From the NCBI GenBank assembly GCA_017452165.1, contig JAFTMY010000113.1, forward strand, positions 1 through 38,178: 38,178 nucleotides of DNA. The letters are read 5' to 3'. The position numbers were made by a program, and so were the translations under genes. Shown one piece after another: positions 14,537-23,847 of this stretch; within the stretch, counting starts at the first letter, position 1, and every line of letters begins with the position of its first letter. Under the pieces are notes generated by a model that saw only the letters and a program-made list of their open reading frames with translations, was not told the origin of the DNA and searched no databases. The stretch is from Clostridia bacterium (lineage in GTDB: Bacteria; Bacillota; Clostridia; Christensenellales; UBA1242).

Positions 14537-15925
14537 ATGAAAAATACAAAGATAAAGAAAACATCAACAAGAGTAAATAGAGATAAAGGAACAGGTACTA
14601 TTTATCAAAGAGGTCCAAGTTCTTGGACTGGATATGTTAGATATAAAAAAGATGGAAAAAATTTAAGAAAATATGTCTCAGGAAAATCATATGCAGAAGT
14701 TGCGAAGAAATTATCAGAGATAACAGGTAAAATTCAAAGTGGGTGCTATGAAACAATATGTGAACACACATTTGGAGAACTTATGTTTGAGTGGCTTATG
14801 GTATTTAAGAAAAGCTCAGTATCACCTAGAACATTTGAAAATATTATTAGAAATTTTAAACTACATATTGCTCCCAAAATTGGAAATATGAAATTAGAAG
14901 AAATAGATTCCTATGTGGTTCAAAAGATTATAAATGATATGCAAGACAGAGAATATGACAATGATACAATTAAAAAAATTAAATTTAGCATTGGGCAATT
15001 TTTCGATTATGCAATAGATAACAAATGGGTTAATAATAATCCAATAAAAAAAGTAACAGTCAAAAAATATGATAAAAATATTAATGATAGTAATGATTAT
15101 AAAGCATTAACTCCAGATACTAGAATTTTATTTTTACAAAAATTAAATGAAAATGAAGCAGGTTTTATAAAGCCATTATCTATATTGTTATTATTTGCAG
15201 GACTTAGGTCAGGCGAAGTTATTGCTTTGAAATGGAAAAATGTTAATTTTACAAATCACACATTAAAAGTTGAACACGCAATTACATTAGTTCCAAAATT
15301 TGATGAAAATGGAGATGTTAAAGGTAGAGTTACAGTTTTAAGCACAACAAAAACAGCTTGCTCAGTTCGTGAAATTCCTGTTCCAGACATTGTAATGTCA
15401 TCTTTATTAGAATGGAAAGAACATCAAATAAAAAGACAAATGGAAGATATTCATATTACAGGAGATATAACAAGTCCAAATGCTTTTATATTTGCAAATG
15501 ATGATGGAAGTGTTAGAACTTATTCAGGCACTCGTAAAATATTTAATAAATTTATCAAAAGAATTGGTCTAAATAATTATAATATACGATTTCATAGTCT
15601 TAGACATACATTTTCAAATATGTTATTTGAAATAAATGAGAACCCAAAAGCTATACAACAACTACTAGGACATAGAGATGTAAAAACAACAATAACAGTT
15701 TATAATTCAGTTGATAATGAGTATATTAGAAATACAACAAACAAATTGAATGAAAAAATAAAAGAAACAGTTTATCTTGCTGAACAAAAACATAGAGAAG
15801 AAGTAATTGAAAAAGAAAAAGAAGAAACTAAAAATAAAATCTCTTCTTTAGACGATGATGATTTTGATGACCTTTTAGCTCAATTAATGTTAGAAAGAAA
15901 AAGAAGAAAAGAGAATAAAAGATAA
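14537..15925 (+). CDS. int: Tyrosine-family integrase
   Basis: This 462-aa recombinase has an N-terminal arm-binding region (about 15-60), a SAM-like core-binding domain (about 76-165) and a catalytic domain with all active residues: R224 (GLRSGE), K272, H353 and R356 (HSLRHT), H379 (LGHRD) and nucleophile Y389 (TVYNS). The tail past 400 is long, Lys/Glu-rich and coiled. Size and layout fit the Tn916/phage integrases of Bacillota. It is intact and directly upstream of the TTGTAGTCA sites and tRNA-Thr, so the tRNA 3' end or its terminator is the probable target. GGAG precedes the ATG. Confidence 0.96.
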   Translation: MKNTKIKKTSTRVNRDKGTGTIYQRGPSSWTGYVRYKKDGKNLRKYVSGKSYAEVAKKLSEITGKIQSGCYETICEHTFGELMFEWLMVFKKSSVSPRTFENIIRNFKLHIAPKIGNMKLEEIDSYVVQKIINDMQDREYDNDTIKKIKFSIGQFFDYAIDNKWVNNNPIKKVTVKKYDKNINDSNDYKALTPDTRILFLQKLNENEAGFIKPLSILLLFAGLRSGEVIALKWKNVNFTNHTLKVEHAITLVPKFDENGDVKGRVTVLSTTKTACSVREIPVPDIVMSSLLEWKEHQIKRQMEDIHITGDITSPNAFIFANDDGSVRTYSGTRKIFNKFIKRIGLNNYNIRFHSLRHTFSNMLFEINENPKAIQQLLGHRDVKTTITVYNSVDNEYIRNTTNKLNEKIKETVYLAEQKHREEVIEKEKEETKNKISSLDDDDFDDLLAQLMLERKRRKENKR

Positions 15926-15978
15926 GAAATGAGAAAGAGAAATCTTTCTCATTTTTCATTTGAATTTAAAAATATAAC

Positions 15979-16244
15979 TTGTAGTCAATTGTAGTCAAAA
16001 TAATAAAATAGATAAAATTTGACTACAATTTTATTTAAAATTTAGATAAATAAAAATGTAATAGTTGATGCAACATACTTGTAGTCAAATAATTAATAAT
16101 TGTAAACCACTTGTAGTCAATTGTAGTCAAAATAGGTAATTTTAGGTAATTTTTAAAGGTTTTAAGCAATTATTTGTATTGTTATGAAAGTATAAGTATG
16201 TTTTAAAAAATAATTGTAGTCATTTAGTTACAAAATTGTAGTCA
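15979..16244. repeat. TTGTAGTCA arm-type integrase sites
   Basis: Seven direct copies of the 9-mer start at 15979, 15989, 16079, 16111, 16121, 16214 and 16236, and one inverted copy lies at 16020-16028. Two pairs are exactly 10 bp apart, one helical turn. Their place between int and the tRNA fits arm sites for the integrase N-terminal domain, on the int side of attR. Confidence 0.75.
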
Positions 16245-16279
16245 TTAAATTTTAGAATAGAAATTTATAATTTTTTATA

Positions 16280-16329
16280 AAAAATAAAAATCCTTGTAAA
16301 CTCTGATAAATTCAGTATTTACAAGGATT
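16280..16329 (-). terminator. Terminator of tRNA-Thr, possible attachment core
   Basis: AATCCTTGTAAA (16289-16300) pairs with TTTACAAGGATT (16318-16329) over 12 bp; a T-rich run follows on the minus strand. It ends tRNA-Thr transcription. The inner 33 bases (16293-16325) match 1767-1799 at 28 positions, so this hairpin may overlap a recombination core. Confidence 0.75.
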
Positions 16330-16335
16330 AAATTA

Positions 16336-16410
16336 TGGAGCTAATGGCGGGGATCGAACCCGCGACCGCCACCTTACCAAGGTGGTGCTCTACCACTGAG
16401 CCACATTAGC
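16336..16410 (-). tRNA. tRNA-Thr (anticodon GGT)
   Basis: A complete 75-nt cloverleaf is visible: acceptor GCTAATG/CATTAGC, D arm GCTC/GAGC, anticodon arm CCACC/GGTGG with loop TTGGTAA (anticodon GGT), T arm GCGGG/CCCGC with loop TTCGATC, discriminator T and encoded CCA (16336-16338). The integrase gene lies on its 3' side, the usual place for a tRNA-targeting element. Confidence 0.97.
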
Positions 16411-16474
16411 ATATATTAAATTTTTAGTGTTTTTTTGATGTTTTTAAGTAGTTAAAAAATAGCCTATTTTCGTT

Positions 16475-16512
16475 TTACCAAGGTGGTGTGATTACAACTT
16501 GAGCCACATTAA
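16475..16512 (-). pseudogene. Decayed 5' half of a tRNA-Thr copy
   Basis: TTACCAAGGTGGTG (16475-16488) and TGAGCCACATTA (16500-16511) repeat the 5' half of the neighbouring tRNA-Thr up to the anticodon loop, with a changed D-loop between. The 3' half is missing. It may be the scar of an older insertion or excision at the anticodon loop. Confidence 0.7.
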
Positions 16513-16935
16513 CATTTATTCAATTTTGTTTATACTATAACCTTGATTAATTTATTAATATTAAAATTAATACCATCTAACTATATTATATTCCTAAACA
16601 ACAAAAATAATATATCAAAAATTGATTAAAAAGTCAATTATACTTTATAATTTTTATAAAATATTTTATCTATATTTTTATCACCTATTTATTACTTTAC
16701 TTTTTGATTAATTTTATTTTTCTTTTTTATATATAATTTTCTTATTTTAATAATAAATTAACAATTAAATAACATTAAAAATGTAAATTTTTAACAAAAT
16801 ATCTATATTTATTACATTTTTATTAAAAATTATCTATTAAATTGAATATTCTATTTAAAATATATATTATTTTATCTAAATATAAATTTAAAATTGTATT
16901 TATTAACAATAAATCAAGTTAATTTTACAATATAA
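16513..16935. other. AT-rich gene-free stretch
   Basis: About 420 bases of very AT-rich DNA hold no reading frame with a ribosome binding site, no strong hairpin and no repeat that I can see. It is probably decayed DNA outside the element. Confidence 0.6.
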
Positions 16936-16960
16936 AAAGATTAGCATTTTGCTAATCTTT
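16936..16960 (-). terminator. Terminator after the 100-aa gene
   Basis: AAAGATTAGC pairs with GCTAATCTTT across a 5-nt loop; a T-run follows on the minus strand. It lies about 50 bases past the stop of the gene at 17008. Confidence 0.8.
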
Positions 16961-17007
16961 GTATTTATTTCTCAAACTTAATTTTTTGTATTTTATTTAT
17001 TTAAATA

Positions 17008-17310
17008 TTAATGATAATCTATAACATTTTCAAATTTCATAATTCTTTCATATAAATCTTGATATTCAACAATATAGTTCCTTATCATTTTTACATATTC
17101 ATCAAAATTATGATTTTTAAAACTAGGCGAAGTTTTATAAACCACATGAACTTTTTGAATTTGTTTTATTTTTCCATTTATTTCGTTTATTAAAACTCTC
17201 GCCCTGCCATCAGTCTTAATTTTTTTATATCTAGACATAGCACTAGCAATATCTTCTAATTTCTTAATAACATCTGGAATAATTGTTTCTAAATCTTCAA
17301 GAGTTGTCAT
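17008..17310 (-). CDS. Helical protein of unknown function
   Basis: This 100-aa, Lys/Ile-rich protein is predicted to be all-helical, with no Cys and no membrane span. GGAG precedes the ATG. It stands alone downstream of the 526-aa gene with its own terminator. I do not recognise a family. Confidence 0.65.
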   Translation of the reverse strand: MTTLEDLETIIPDVIKKLEDIASAMSRYKKIKTDGRARVLINEINGKIKQIQKVHVVYKTSPSFKNHNFDEYVKMIRNYIVEYQDLYERIMKFENVIDYH

Positions 17311-17390
17311 AATCTTTCTCCTAAAATATAAAATATTGTAAATTTTATAATATTTATATTAAAATTATACATTTTTATATATTTTTATAT

Positions 17391-18971
17391 TTATTTAATA
17401 ATTTCTTTATCATCAATTTTATGTTGAACTGATTTTTGAATTTCTCTTCCCTCTATCGCCATCTTATTTTCGGCTTGTTCATTAAATATTGATGCGGCGA
17501 TTACTTTAGAAAGAGTTGTGTAATAATTTGCTGTTTCATTTATCTGTTTTTTATCAAGTGCTGGATAAGATTTTTTAAGCATATTGTAAAGACAATTTTC
17601 AAAAGTTTCAACCGGAATTGTTTTTGAATGTTTAGAATACTTTTGATAAAATGTTTGTTGCTCTTTTCTTGTAATTTTTTGTGCTTGTAAAATCTTAGTT
17701 GCATCATAAGAGTCTTGAGATGGAATTTCTTGATAATTAAATGAGTTATACTTAAACGCATCATTAATTGAATACATAAAGTTTCCAAAACCTTTACCAT
17801 TAGGAAAACTTTCGTTTTTTGCATCCCAGCAAGCATCGTTCATATAAGTTCCCTTTATGCCATACTTAGGATCATTAATGGTTATCAAATTTTGAAGATG
17901 AGCAAATCCACTAATTGGATATTTATTCACCATTTTTGCAGTTCCCTTTGGTTGATGTGGTTTTAAAACTGACTCAATAGTTTGTGCCTCAAGTCCTGGC
18001 ATATTAAGTTTATCAACAACTGCTTTTATAAACTTTGCATAGCCTACACATACAATATCTTCAGAGTTTAAAAGTCCAACAATACTTCTTGGCGCAAGTG
18101 GGTCTTCAACATTTTCTTTATAAGGAAATTGCGAAGTTAAATATAAATGAATATAAGCCATTGCTTCATAAGGAGTAAAGTTTTGCATTTTTATAATATC
18201 AACAAGCGAATTAATTTCTTCGTTAGCATTTATTACTTGAGAAAGAGTCCACGAACTGTTTGGGTGAAGTGGGTCTTCCATAAATCTAAGTTGATTCATT
18301 TTATTTGCTTGAAGATAAGTATTAAGAGCAAGAAATGTGTTGAGCAAATTTTGAGTAAAGAGCATATCTACATGTTCTTTCTCGTTGCCAATTTTTGAAT
18401 AACCTGAAACAAAAAGATTAAGTGGCAAATCTAATGCTTTTGCCTTTTTTATTAAACTCTCAATATGACTAAGTTTAATATTTTCATTTTTCATTTTATC
18501 AACTTCAATAATAACATTGAAACCATTTTTTGTGTAATAATAAAGGTCAATATAAATTTGAAGCCTACCCATTTCAAATGGACTCATATTTTCAACTTGT
18601 ATTTCAAGTTCTTTAATCTTTTCTTCGTCAGAATTTTCTTCTTTAGGTTGTTCGTCTTGACTTTGAACAACTTCATCATTTAAAAGATTCTTTTCATTTA
18701 GTTGTTCGTAAATTGTTTTTTCAACTTCTGGACTATTTATTTCATCTTCTTCTTCATAAATTTCTTTAATTGCTTGTTTAGTATTGTCATTTAGTTCAAC
18801 TTCTTCTTCATACTCTTCTTCCATTTGTCTTCTATAAGCCTCTTCAATACGAGGATCATCTGGGTCAAACTCCCCCATTTGGCTTTTTAAAAGACCAAGT
18901 AAATGTTCTCTTGCTTCAACAATCTCTTTTAAAGAAGAATTCGCTGCATTTACATAACTAAATTCATACAT
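17391..18971 (-). CDS. Transglutaminase-like domain protein
   Basis: This 526-aa protein starts with an acidic low-complexity region (about 35-125). Its C-terminal half carries a transglutaminase/cysteine-peptidase-like triad: Cys308 in IVCVGYAKF, His358 in GFAHLQNL and Asp379 or Asp383 in NDACWD, in the right order and spacing. No signal peptide is visible, so it would act in the cytoplasm. Protein cross-linking or peptide cleavage are family options; the substrate is unknown. AGAGGT precedes the ATG. It may form a unit with the 100-aa gene 80 bases downstream. Confidence 0.75.
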   Translation of the reverse strand: MYEFSYVNAANSSLKEIVEAREHLLGLLKSQMGEFDPDDPRIEEAYRRQMEEEYEEEVELNDNTKQAIKEIYEEEDEINSPEVEKTIYEQLNEKNLLNDEVVQSQDEQPKEENSDEEKIKELEIQVENMSPFEMGRLQIYIDLYYYTKNGFNVIIEVDKMKNENIKLSHIESLIKKAKALDLPLNLFVSGYSKIGNEKEHVDMLFTQNLLNTFLALNTYLQANKMNQLRFMEDPLHPNSSWTLSQVINANEEINSLVDIIKMQNFTPYEAMAYIHLYLTSQFPYKENVEDPLAPRSIVGLLNSEDIVCVGYAKFIKAVVDKLNMPGLEAQTIESVLKPHQPKGTAKMVNKYPISGFAHLQNLITINDPKYGIKGTYMNDACWDAKNESFPNGKGFGNFMYSINDAFKYNSFNYQEIPSQDSYDATKILQAQKITRKEQQTFYQKYSKHSKTIPVETFENCLYNMLKKSYPALDKKQINETANYYTTLSKVIAASIFNEQAENKMAIEGREIQKSVQHKIDDKEIIK

Positions 18972-19138
18972 AGTTTTTACCTCTTGATTTTATATATTAA
19001 TTTAATAATAAATTAATTAACTAATTACTAGAAATATTATAAAATAATATTTAGTTATAGTCAAGAGTCATTTTTAATCTTTAATAATTTATGTAATTTC
19101 ATTTTATTATTTTTTTTTATAAAATTAATATTCAAAAT

Positions 19139-19174
19139 AAAAAACAAGCAAAGTGTTACAATGCTTGTTTTTTT
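19139..19174. terminator. Bidirectional terminator after the 226-aa gene
   Basis: AAAACAAGCA (19141-19150) pairs with TGCTTGTTTT (19162-19171), with T-runs on both strands. It lies just past the stop of the gene at 19198. The rest of 18972-19138 is AT-rich and should hold the promoter of the 526-aa gene. Confidence 0.75.
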
Positions 19175-19197
19175 ATTTTATTAGTTTTTTATATTTT

Positions 19198-19878
19198 CTA
19201 TTCCATACCCATTTCAACTTCGTATTCTGGGATATGTTTAGATTCTCTTACTTCCTTTGGTGCTTTTATTTGTTCCATTTCAACAGGTGTTTTGAGTGGA
19301 CTTACTTCATTTGGAGTTTTGAGAGGTTCCATTTCAACAGGTGTTTTAAGTGGACTAATTTCATTAGGAGTTCTAAGTGGTTCAACCTCTATAACTCTTT
19401 TAAACTTTGGAGCAACATTAACATTCTTTAAAACTTGAGTTGGTTCTGTTGGTTTAAAATCATCACCTTCTTGTTCAAGTGATAATGTTCTCTTTAAATC
19501 TACTGATTCAATTGATAAAATATGAACATTAAACTCTTTATTTACATAAGAAATAAAATCTTCAACATCTACTTTTTTAAGTGGTGCATATTGAAGATAA
19601 TGTTCAATAGCAAAGTTTAAAATCTTTCTAATATCAACATTTTGTATAGTTGTTTCAAGATATTTTACATTTCTAAACTCAGCACAAACACCTGTCTTTT
19701 TGTGAGGGTGAGTTTCAAGATTTGTATGATCAAAATAACACTCATGGTAAGGGAGTTTTTTTCCAAAACCTTCACTTTTATTTATAGGATATTTGTTTTT
19801 ATCAATGTTATTATAATTATCCTTAAGATTTTTTTTATTCTTATCAATATTTGAAAAATTATTATTTCTATTATTCAT
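19198..19878 (-). CDS. Protein with Pro-Leu-Lys-Thr-Pro tail repeats
   Basis: This 226-aa protein has an Asn/Lys-rich start, a central globular part (about 45-140) with HECYFDHTNLETHPH, which holds several His and one Cys and could bind metal, and a tail of about five copies of a 9- to 10-residue repeat built on PLKTPxE (about 165-215), probably extended or disordered. AAGGAG supports the start. No family is recognised. The repeat tail suggests a protein-binding or scaffold region. Confidence 0.7.
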   Translation of the reverse strand: MNNRNNNFSNIDKNKKNLKDNYNNIDKNKYPINKSEGFGKKLPYHECYFDHTNLETHPHKKTGVCAEFRNVKYLETTIQNVDIRKILNFAIEHYLQYAPLKKVDVEDFISYVNKEFNVHILSIESVDLKRTLSLEQEGDDFKPTEPTQVLKNVNVAPKFKRVIEVEPLRTPNEISPLKTPVEMEPLKTPNEVSPLKTPVEMEQIKAPKEVRESKHIPEYEVEMGME

Positions 19879-19975
19879 AAATTTTTCTCCTTACTGTTAT
19901 TTTAACATATTTTGAAACATTTGCAATACCTTTAAATAAAATAATTTAGATTTTTAGATTGTTTAATTTATTTAT

Positions 19976-20112
19976 TGTTAGGTGGCTAACCTCCTACAAC
20001 CCCCACAAAGGTTCGTAACCTATGTAAATTTTATTTTTTATAAAATTAAAATTTGGGTGAGTTTTATTCTTGTCAGAACTCTTACGTGTTTTGCCTGACC
20101 CCTACATAATTT
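19976..20112. repeat. Dispersed structured repeat, copy 1
   Basis: It shares a chain of palindromes with 37912-38043: a near-palindrome around TAGGTGGCTAACCTCCTA, then CAACCCCCACAA, an AAATTTTATTTT/AAAATTAAAATTT hairpin, and an AGAACTC...GTTTTG hairpin ending in GCCTGACCCCTA. It is far richer in G and C than the surrounding DNA. Flanks 19879-19975 and 20113-20341 hold nothing else I can see. Confidence 0.8.
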
Positions 20113-20341
20113 ATTCATTATAAATATAAAATTTACAAGACATCTAATTACAAGGAATTATTATTTTTTAATAAATTATAATGTAAAAAATGTTTTAATT
20201 ATTAAATAAAATTACAATTTTATAAAATTTTAATGAATTATTATTAAAAATTAACTTTATTTTGATAATTTATATTGTATTTTTATTTAATATTGTTATT
20301 TTTTATCTTAATCTTATAAATATATACATTATTAACAAATT

Positions 20342-21124
20342 TCAAAACAACAATTTTAGTAAGGTAAAATAATTTTCTTCTGAGTTTAGAACTATATCAA
20401 AAGTCTTATTAAGTGCATCAATAGTTGTAATTTTTTCATCAATAAAAAGACCAATAGATAAAACATTTTTATTAAAATCACTTACCATATTAATATCCGT
20501 TGTTTGATCTCCAATTAAAACGACATTATTTCTTGCATTAATTTTATCTAATATATCATTTGGAAAAACAACTTCATTTTTATTTAAACTATGAATAAGT
20601 CCATCTCTAATTTTATCAAACTTTCCGTCTTTAAATTCTATAAAATTACTTGCTATGTAAATATTATCAAACAAACAATTATTACGCATTAAAAACTTCT
20701 CAATAACATTGCCCACCCCTGCACTAATTATAATGAGTGGAATATTATGTAAATTTAAAAACTCTAAAAATTCAAAAACCCCGTCTCTAAGTTCAAGTTC
20801 TTTAGTTGTATTAATAATGTCGTTAAAATCTTCTTCACTCACATTATATTTTTTGAAAAGTTCTAATAATTTAACAGTCCATTCCTGCATTAAAATCATT
20901 TTCTTTTCAGGGTCAAATTCTTCATCAATTTCAATAGGTCTATAATAATTAAAAAGATTTTTACGCTCTTCACTATAAGAAATTGGAAGTCTTCCACTAA
21001 GCGCAAATACTGACCAAGAAGAGTTACTTAAGCCTTTTGTTATAGTCTTATCAAAATCTGCAACAATATAAACATTAGACTTTTCTTTAAATGGTAAAAA
21101 ATCTATATCACGATTAAAAAACAT
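20342..21124 (-). CDS. HAD-family phosphatase resembling pyrimidine 5'-nucleotidase (cN-III type)
   Basis: This 260-aa cytoplasmic HAD hydrolase has motif I DFDKT (23-27; nucleophile Asp23, acid Asp25), motif II in IIISAGVGN (Ser134), a Lys region before residue 190, and motif IV GDQTTD (205-210). The stretch SAGVGNVIE and the following SNFIEF resemble eukaryotic cytosolic 5'-nucleotidase III, which removes phosphate from pyrimidine monophosphates; the substrate here is unproven. It starts 12 bases after the SGNH hydrolase gene, so the two are co-transcribed. AAGGAG stands before the ATG. Confidence 0.85.
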   Translation of the reverse strand: MFFNRDIDFLPFKEKSNVYIVADFDKTITKGLSNSSWSVFALSGRLPISYSEERKNLFNYYRPIEIDEEFDPEKKMILMQEWTVKLLELFKKYNVSEEDFNDIINTTKELELRDGVFEFLEFLNLHNIPLIIISAGVGNVIEKFLMRNNCLFDNIYIASNFIEFKDGKFDKIRDGLIHSLNKNEVVFPNDILDKINARNNVVLIGDQTTDINMVSDFNKNVLSIGLFIDEKITTIDALNKTFDIVLNSEENYFTLLKLLF

Positions 21125-21136
21125 TTTCGCTCCTTA

Positions 21137-21769
21137 TTAAAAATTATCTTTAATCACCTTTGCAAGTTTTTGTGCAAGAATCATATGACTTTCTTTTGTT
21201 AAATGCACACAGTCTACACCAACTTTTAAATCATCATTTTTAACATAAATAAGATTTTTATTTTCAAAATATTTATCACATAGTTTTATAAGTTCTCTGC
21301 ACTTGCCTACTGCATTTTTATAGTTTCCACAACTCTCTTTTCCTGCATTTTCACCAACAATTGGCACACCACAAAGAATAAGTTTTGGTGAACTTCCATC
21401 AATTTGTGATTTAAAATTTAAAATAAAATCAACAAACTTATCAAGCATTGAAACAATCTCGCTTGCTGAGTTTTCAAAAGAATCTTTGAGTTCATTAGTT
21501 CCAAGCATTAAAATCACAATATCAATTTTATCATGAGAAAGCATACAAGGTTTAAGATAAACATAACCTTTTCTTCCATCTTTTCCTGGTCTAGTATCCT
21601 CCGTAAAAAGTGTTCTTGAATTAAGACCTTCTTCAATTATCTCAAAATCCTTACCTAAAGATTTTTTTAGAAGCCTTGTCCAGCGCTCATTTTCACCATA
21701 TCTTTGATGGTCAGTTCCTGAAATATATCCCCAAGTGTTTGAATCTCCATAGCACAAAACTCTTTTCAT
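21137..21769 (-). CDS. SGNH/GDSL-family hydrolase
   Basis: This 210-aa esterase-type hydrolase has block I YGDSNTWG (nucleophile Ser10), the oxyanion Asn in LMLGTNE (block III), and block V DCVHL (Asp186, His189). There is no signal peptide, so it is cytoplasmic. Members cleave acyl esters, including acetyl groups on sugars and small arylesters; the substrate cannot be read from sequence. It is the first gene of a pair with the HAD phosphatase. AAGGAG supports the start. Confidence 0.92.
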   Translation of the reverse strand: MKRVLCYGDSNTWGYISGTDHQRYGENERWTRLLKKSLGKDFEIIEEGLNSRTLFTEDTRPGKDGRKGYVYLKPCMLSHDKIDIVILMLGTNELKDSFENSASEIVSMLDKFVDFILNFKSQIDGSSPKLILCGVPIVGENAGKESCGNYKNAVGKCRELIKLCDKYFENKNLIYVKNDDLKVGVDCVHLTKESHMILAQKLAKVIKDNF

Positions 21770-21893
21770 ACTCTCTCCTTTTATTTACTTTTACCTTTTT
21801 ATTTTATCATTATTTTTACTGTTTATAAAGCATCTTGATTATAAAAATTTTAAATATAAAAATCAAAACAATATTAATTATTATTTTTATATT

Positions 21894-21924
21894 AAAAAAG
21901 ATATTCAAAATAGAATATCTTTTT
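21894..21924. terminator. Terminator after the DUF1292 gene
   Basis: AAAAGATATTC pairs with GAATATCTTTT, with T-runs on both sides. It lies just past the stop at 21946. Confidence 0.8.
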
Positions 21925-21945
21925 ATTTGTTTTATAGTTTTTTTA

Positions 21946-22350
21946 TTAATCTTCCTCTTCTTGTTCTTCTTCACAAAGTCTGTCATAAACTTCAAACACA
22001 TCATCAATAACATTTTCACTAACAACGAGTTTTAAATACTCATTTCCATTTTTATCAGCCTTAATTTCAAAAACTAAACCTTCGTCTTCACCAACACCGT
22101 CTATTGGTTTTATTGGTTTTAAAATTGCATAAGTATCAGCCTTAAGTGGAATAAGAGCAATTTGTTCAAAACCAATCATTTCGCCTTTTTCTGAATAAAG
22201 ATAAATTGGATCATTATTAGTTTCATCAAAAAGTTTATCAACAGGATTTTCAGTTTCTTCAATTCCCTTTTCCTTCATTATTTCATTTAACTCTTCTGCC
22301 ATTTTCAAAACCTTTGCTTCTTCATCTAAATTGCTATTTTTATTTTCCAT
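21946..22350 (-). CDS. DUF1292 family protein (YrzB-like)
   Basis: This 134-aa acidic protein has a central beta-rich core (about 48-125: IYLYSEKGEMIGFEQIALI, then YAILKPI and GLVFEI) typical of DUF1292 proteins of Bacillota, flanked by a Glu-rich helical N terminus and an acidic tail. The family's function is not known. It has no tight operon partner here. Confidence 0.8.
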   Translation of the reverse strand: MENKNSNLDEEAKVLKMAEELNEIMKEKGIEETENPVDKLFDETNNDPIYLYSEKGEMIGFEQIALIPLKADTYAILKPIKPIDGVGEDEGLVFEIKADKNGNEYLKLVVSENVIDDVFEVYDRLCEEEQEEED

Positions 22351-22436
22351 AAAATTAATCTCCTATTTTTTACAAATTATTTAATACCAAACTTTAAATT
22401 AAATCTAAATTTTATTTTATCAATTATCGCACATTT

Positions 22437-23120
22437 TTATTTAACAATTATATCATCTATCTTTGGTTTACTTTCCACGAATTCTTTTTTATTTTTGTCA
22501 AGTAGTTCATAAAATCTATTATATATATTTTTTATACCATTTTCATCATACACAAATGTTAATTGACAATTACCCACTATAAATTTAAATGAATCCTCGT
22601 CAAATATATTTTCATCTTCAATCAAAAGCACAAAATAAACATTTCTACTTCTTGAAATAGTAACAAATCTAACTAAATCATTTTCATTTACTTTTGTAAA
22701 ATCATCAATAAATACAAAGAGTGATTTAAATGCAACATAATTAACAGTAGACCTTGATTCTAAAAGTTTCACCATTAATCCATTAAATTTTTCGTTATCA
22801 CTTACTTTAACATAAACGGATTCTTCGTTAAAATTTAGATCCTCAACATCTAATTCTTTTAGTTCTTCACTTTCAAACTTATTACCAAAATATAATACAG
22901 ATGGATTATTTTTTGCAGTTTTACAAATATTTAAAACGCTAGTTAAATAATCATAATATGAGTCAACTTTTTCAATATTAAATTTAGTTTCTTTATCTTT
23001 TAAAAAAATACTATTTCTCAAAAAATCATAAAAATAATAATTCTTATCATCTGAAAATAAATAGTTTCCAGTAATATCATTTTTCTCTAGTTTTTTTATA
23101 GCAATTTTTTCACATTTCAT
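22437..23120 (-). CDS. Hypothetical protein
   Basis: This 227-aa protein is rich in Asp, Asn, Phe and Val and predicted to be a mixed alpha/beta soluble fold. Its middle (about 125-185: VAFKSLFVFIDDF, then FVLLIEDENIFDED) has the strand-then-acidic pattern of a Rossmann- or P-loop-like core, but no Walker A is visible. GGGAG precedes the ATG. No family is recognised. Confidence 0.65.
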   Translation of the reverse strand: MKCEKIAIKKLEKNDITGNYLFSDDKNYYFYDFLRNSIFLKDKETKFNIEKVDSYYDYLTSVLNICKTAKNNPSVLYFGNKFESEELKELDVEDLNFNEESVYVKVSDNEKFNGLMVKLLESRSTVNYVAFKSLFVFIDDFTKVNENDLVRFVTISRSRNVYFVLLIEDENIFDEDSFKFIVGNCQLTFVYDENGIKNIYNRFYELLDKNKKEFVESKPKIDDIIVK

Positions 23121-23268
23121 AAAATACTCCCTTTTATAAAGTTTCTACTAATATAATATTATATATTTTAAAATATCTCAAACAAAATTAAGTATATAAA
23201 AATACTAAATTGATTTTTTAAAAAATACTAATTATAATAAAATTATTACATCTTAAGGAAAATATTTT

Positions 23269-23688
23269 ATGACATCAATAGCAAGCGAAACAGCAATAAA
23301 ACAAATGAAAGAAAAAGAGAATTTTGACAAACTAACTTTTTATTTTTATTTTGAATATAATATTATTTTTAAATCAAAAAATCCAAACATATCAAACTTT
23401 GGATATGCAAAACTATCTCCAAAATTAATAGCATATTACTCACTACCAAACAGGGAACTTTACATTTTAGATAATGAAATTATTACTAGTCAAATCTTTA
23501 ATAGTTTTTTAAACTTTATTAAAATATCACCTAAACTATCTAAAAGAGAAATTAAAGAGAAAAATGGAATAAATATTAATATAAAATGGGCAAAAAAAAT
23601 TAAATATTTATTTAAGAAAAAACCACAAATCGAAAAAACAAAAGATTATTTAATTAATCTTTTTAAAGAAAACAACTTAATTAAATAA
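23269..23688 (+). CDS. Hypothetical protein
   Basis: This 139-aa, Lys-, Ile- and Asn-rich protein is basic, with no membrane span. It is the only plus-strand gene between 16 and 30 kb. AAGGA 8 bases before the ATG and a terminator right after the stop support it as a real gene. No family is recognised. Confidence 0.55.
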   Translation: MTSIASETAIKQMKEKENFDKLTFYFYFEYNIIFKSKNPNISNFGYAKLSPKLIAYYSLPNRELYILDNEIITSQIFNSFLNFIKISPKLSKREIKEKNGININIKWAKKIKYLFKKKPQIEKTKDYLINLFKENNLIK

Positions 23689-23694
23689 ACAAAA

Positions 23695-23759
23695 AAAAAT
23701 CACGAAAAGTGCAAATGAATTTATATTTTATTAAAAACTTGCTCTTTCTGTGATTTTTT
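23695..23759. terminator. Terminator between convergent genes
   Basis: The stretch 23695-23714 pairs imperfectly with 23739-23759, with a T-run on each side. It can serve the plus-strand gene at 23269 and the minus-strand gene at 23848. Confidence 0.75.
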
Positions 23760-23847
23760 AGTTATTTATATGTTTTTATTTTTATTTATTTTTTCGGTTG
23801 TAACACGCCAAAACTCTACAATTAATTATATTACAATATTAATAATT

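Noticed and set aside
21816..22035. Two opposite reading frames over 21816-22035
   Set aside because: They overlap the DUF1292 gene and its terminator, have poly-Ile/Phe content, and have no ribosome binding site.
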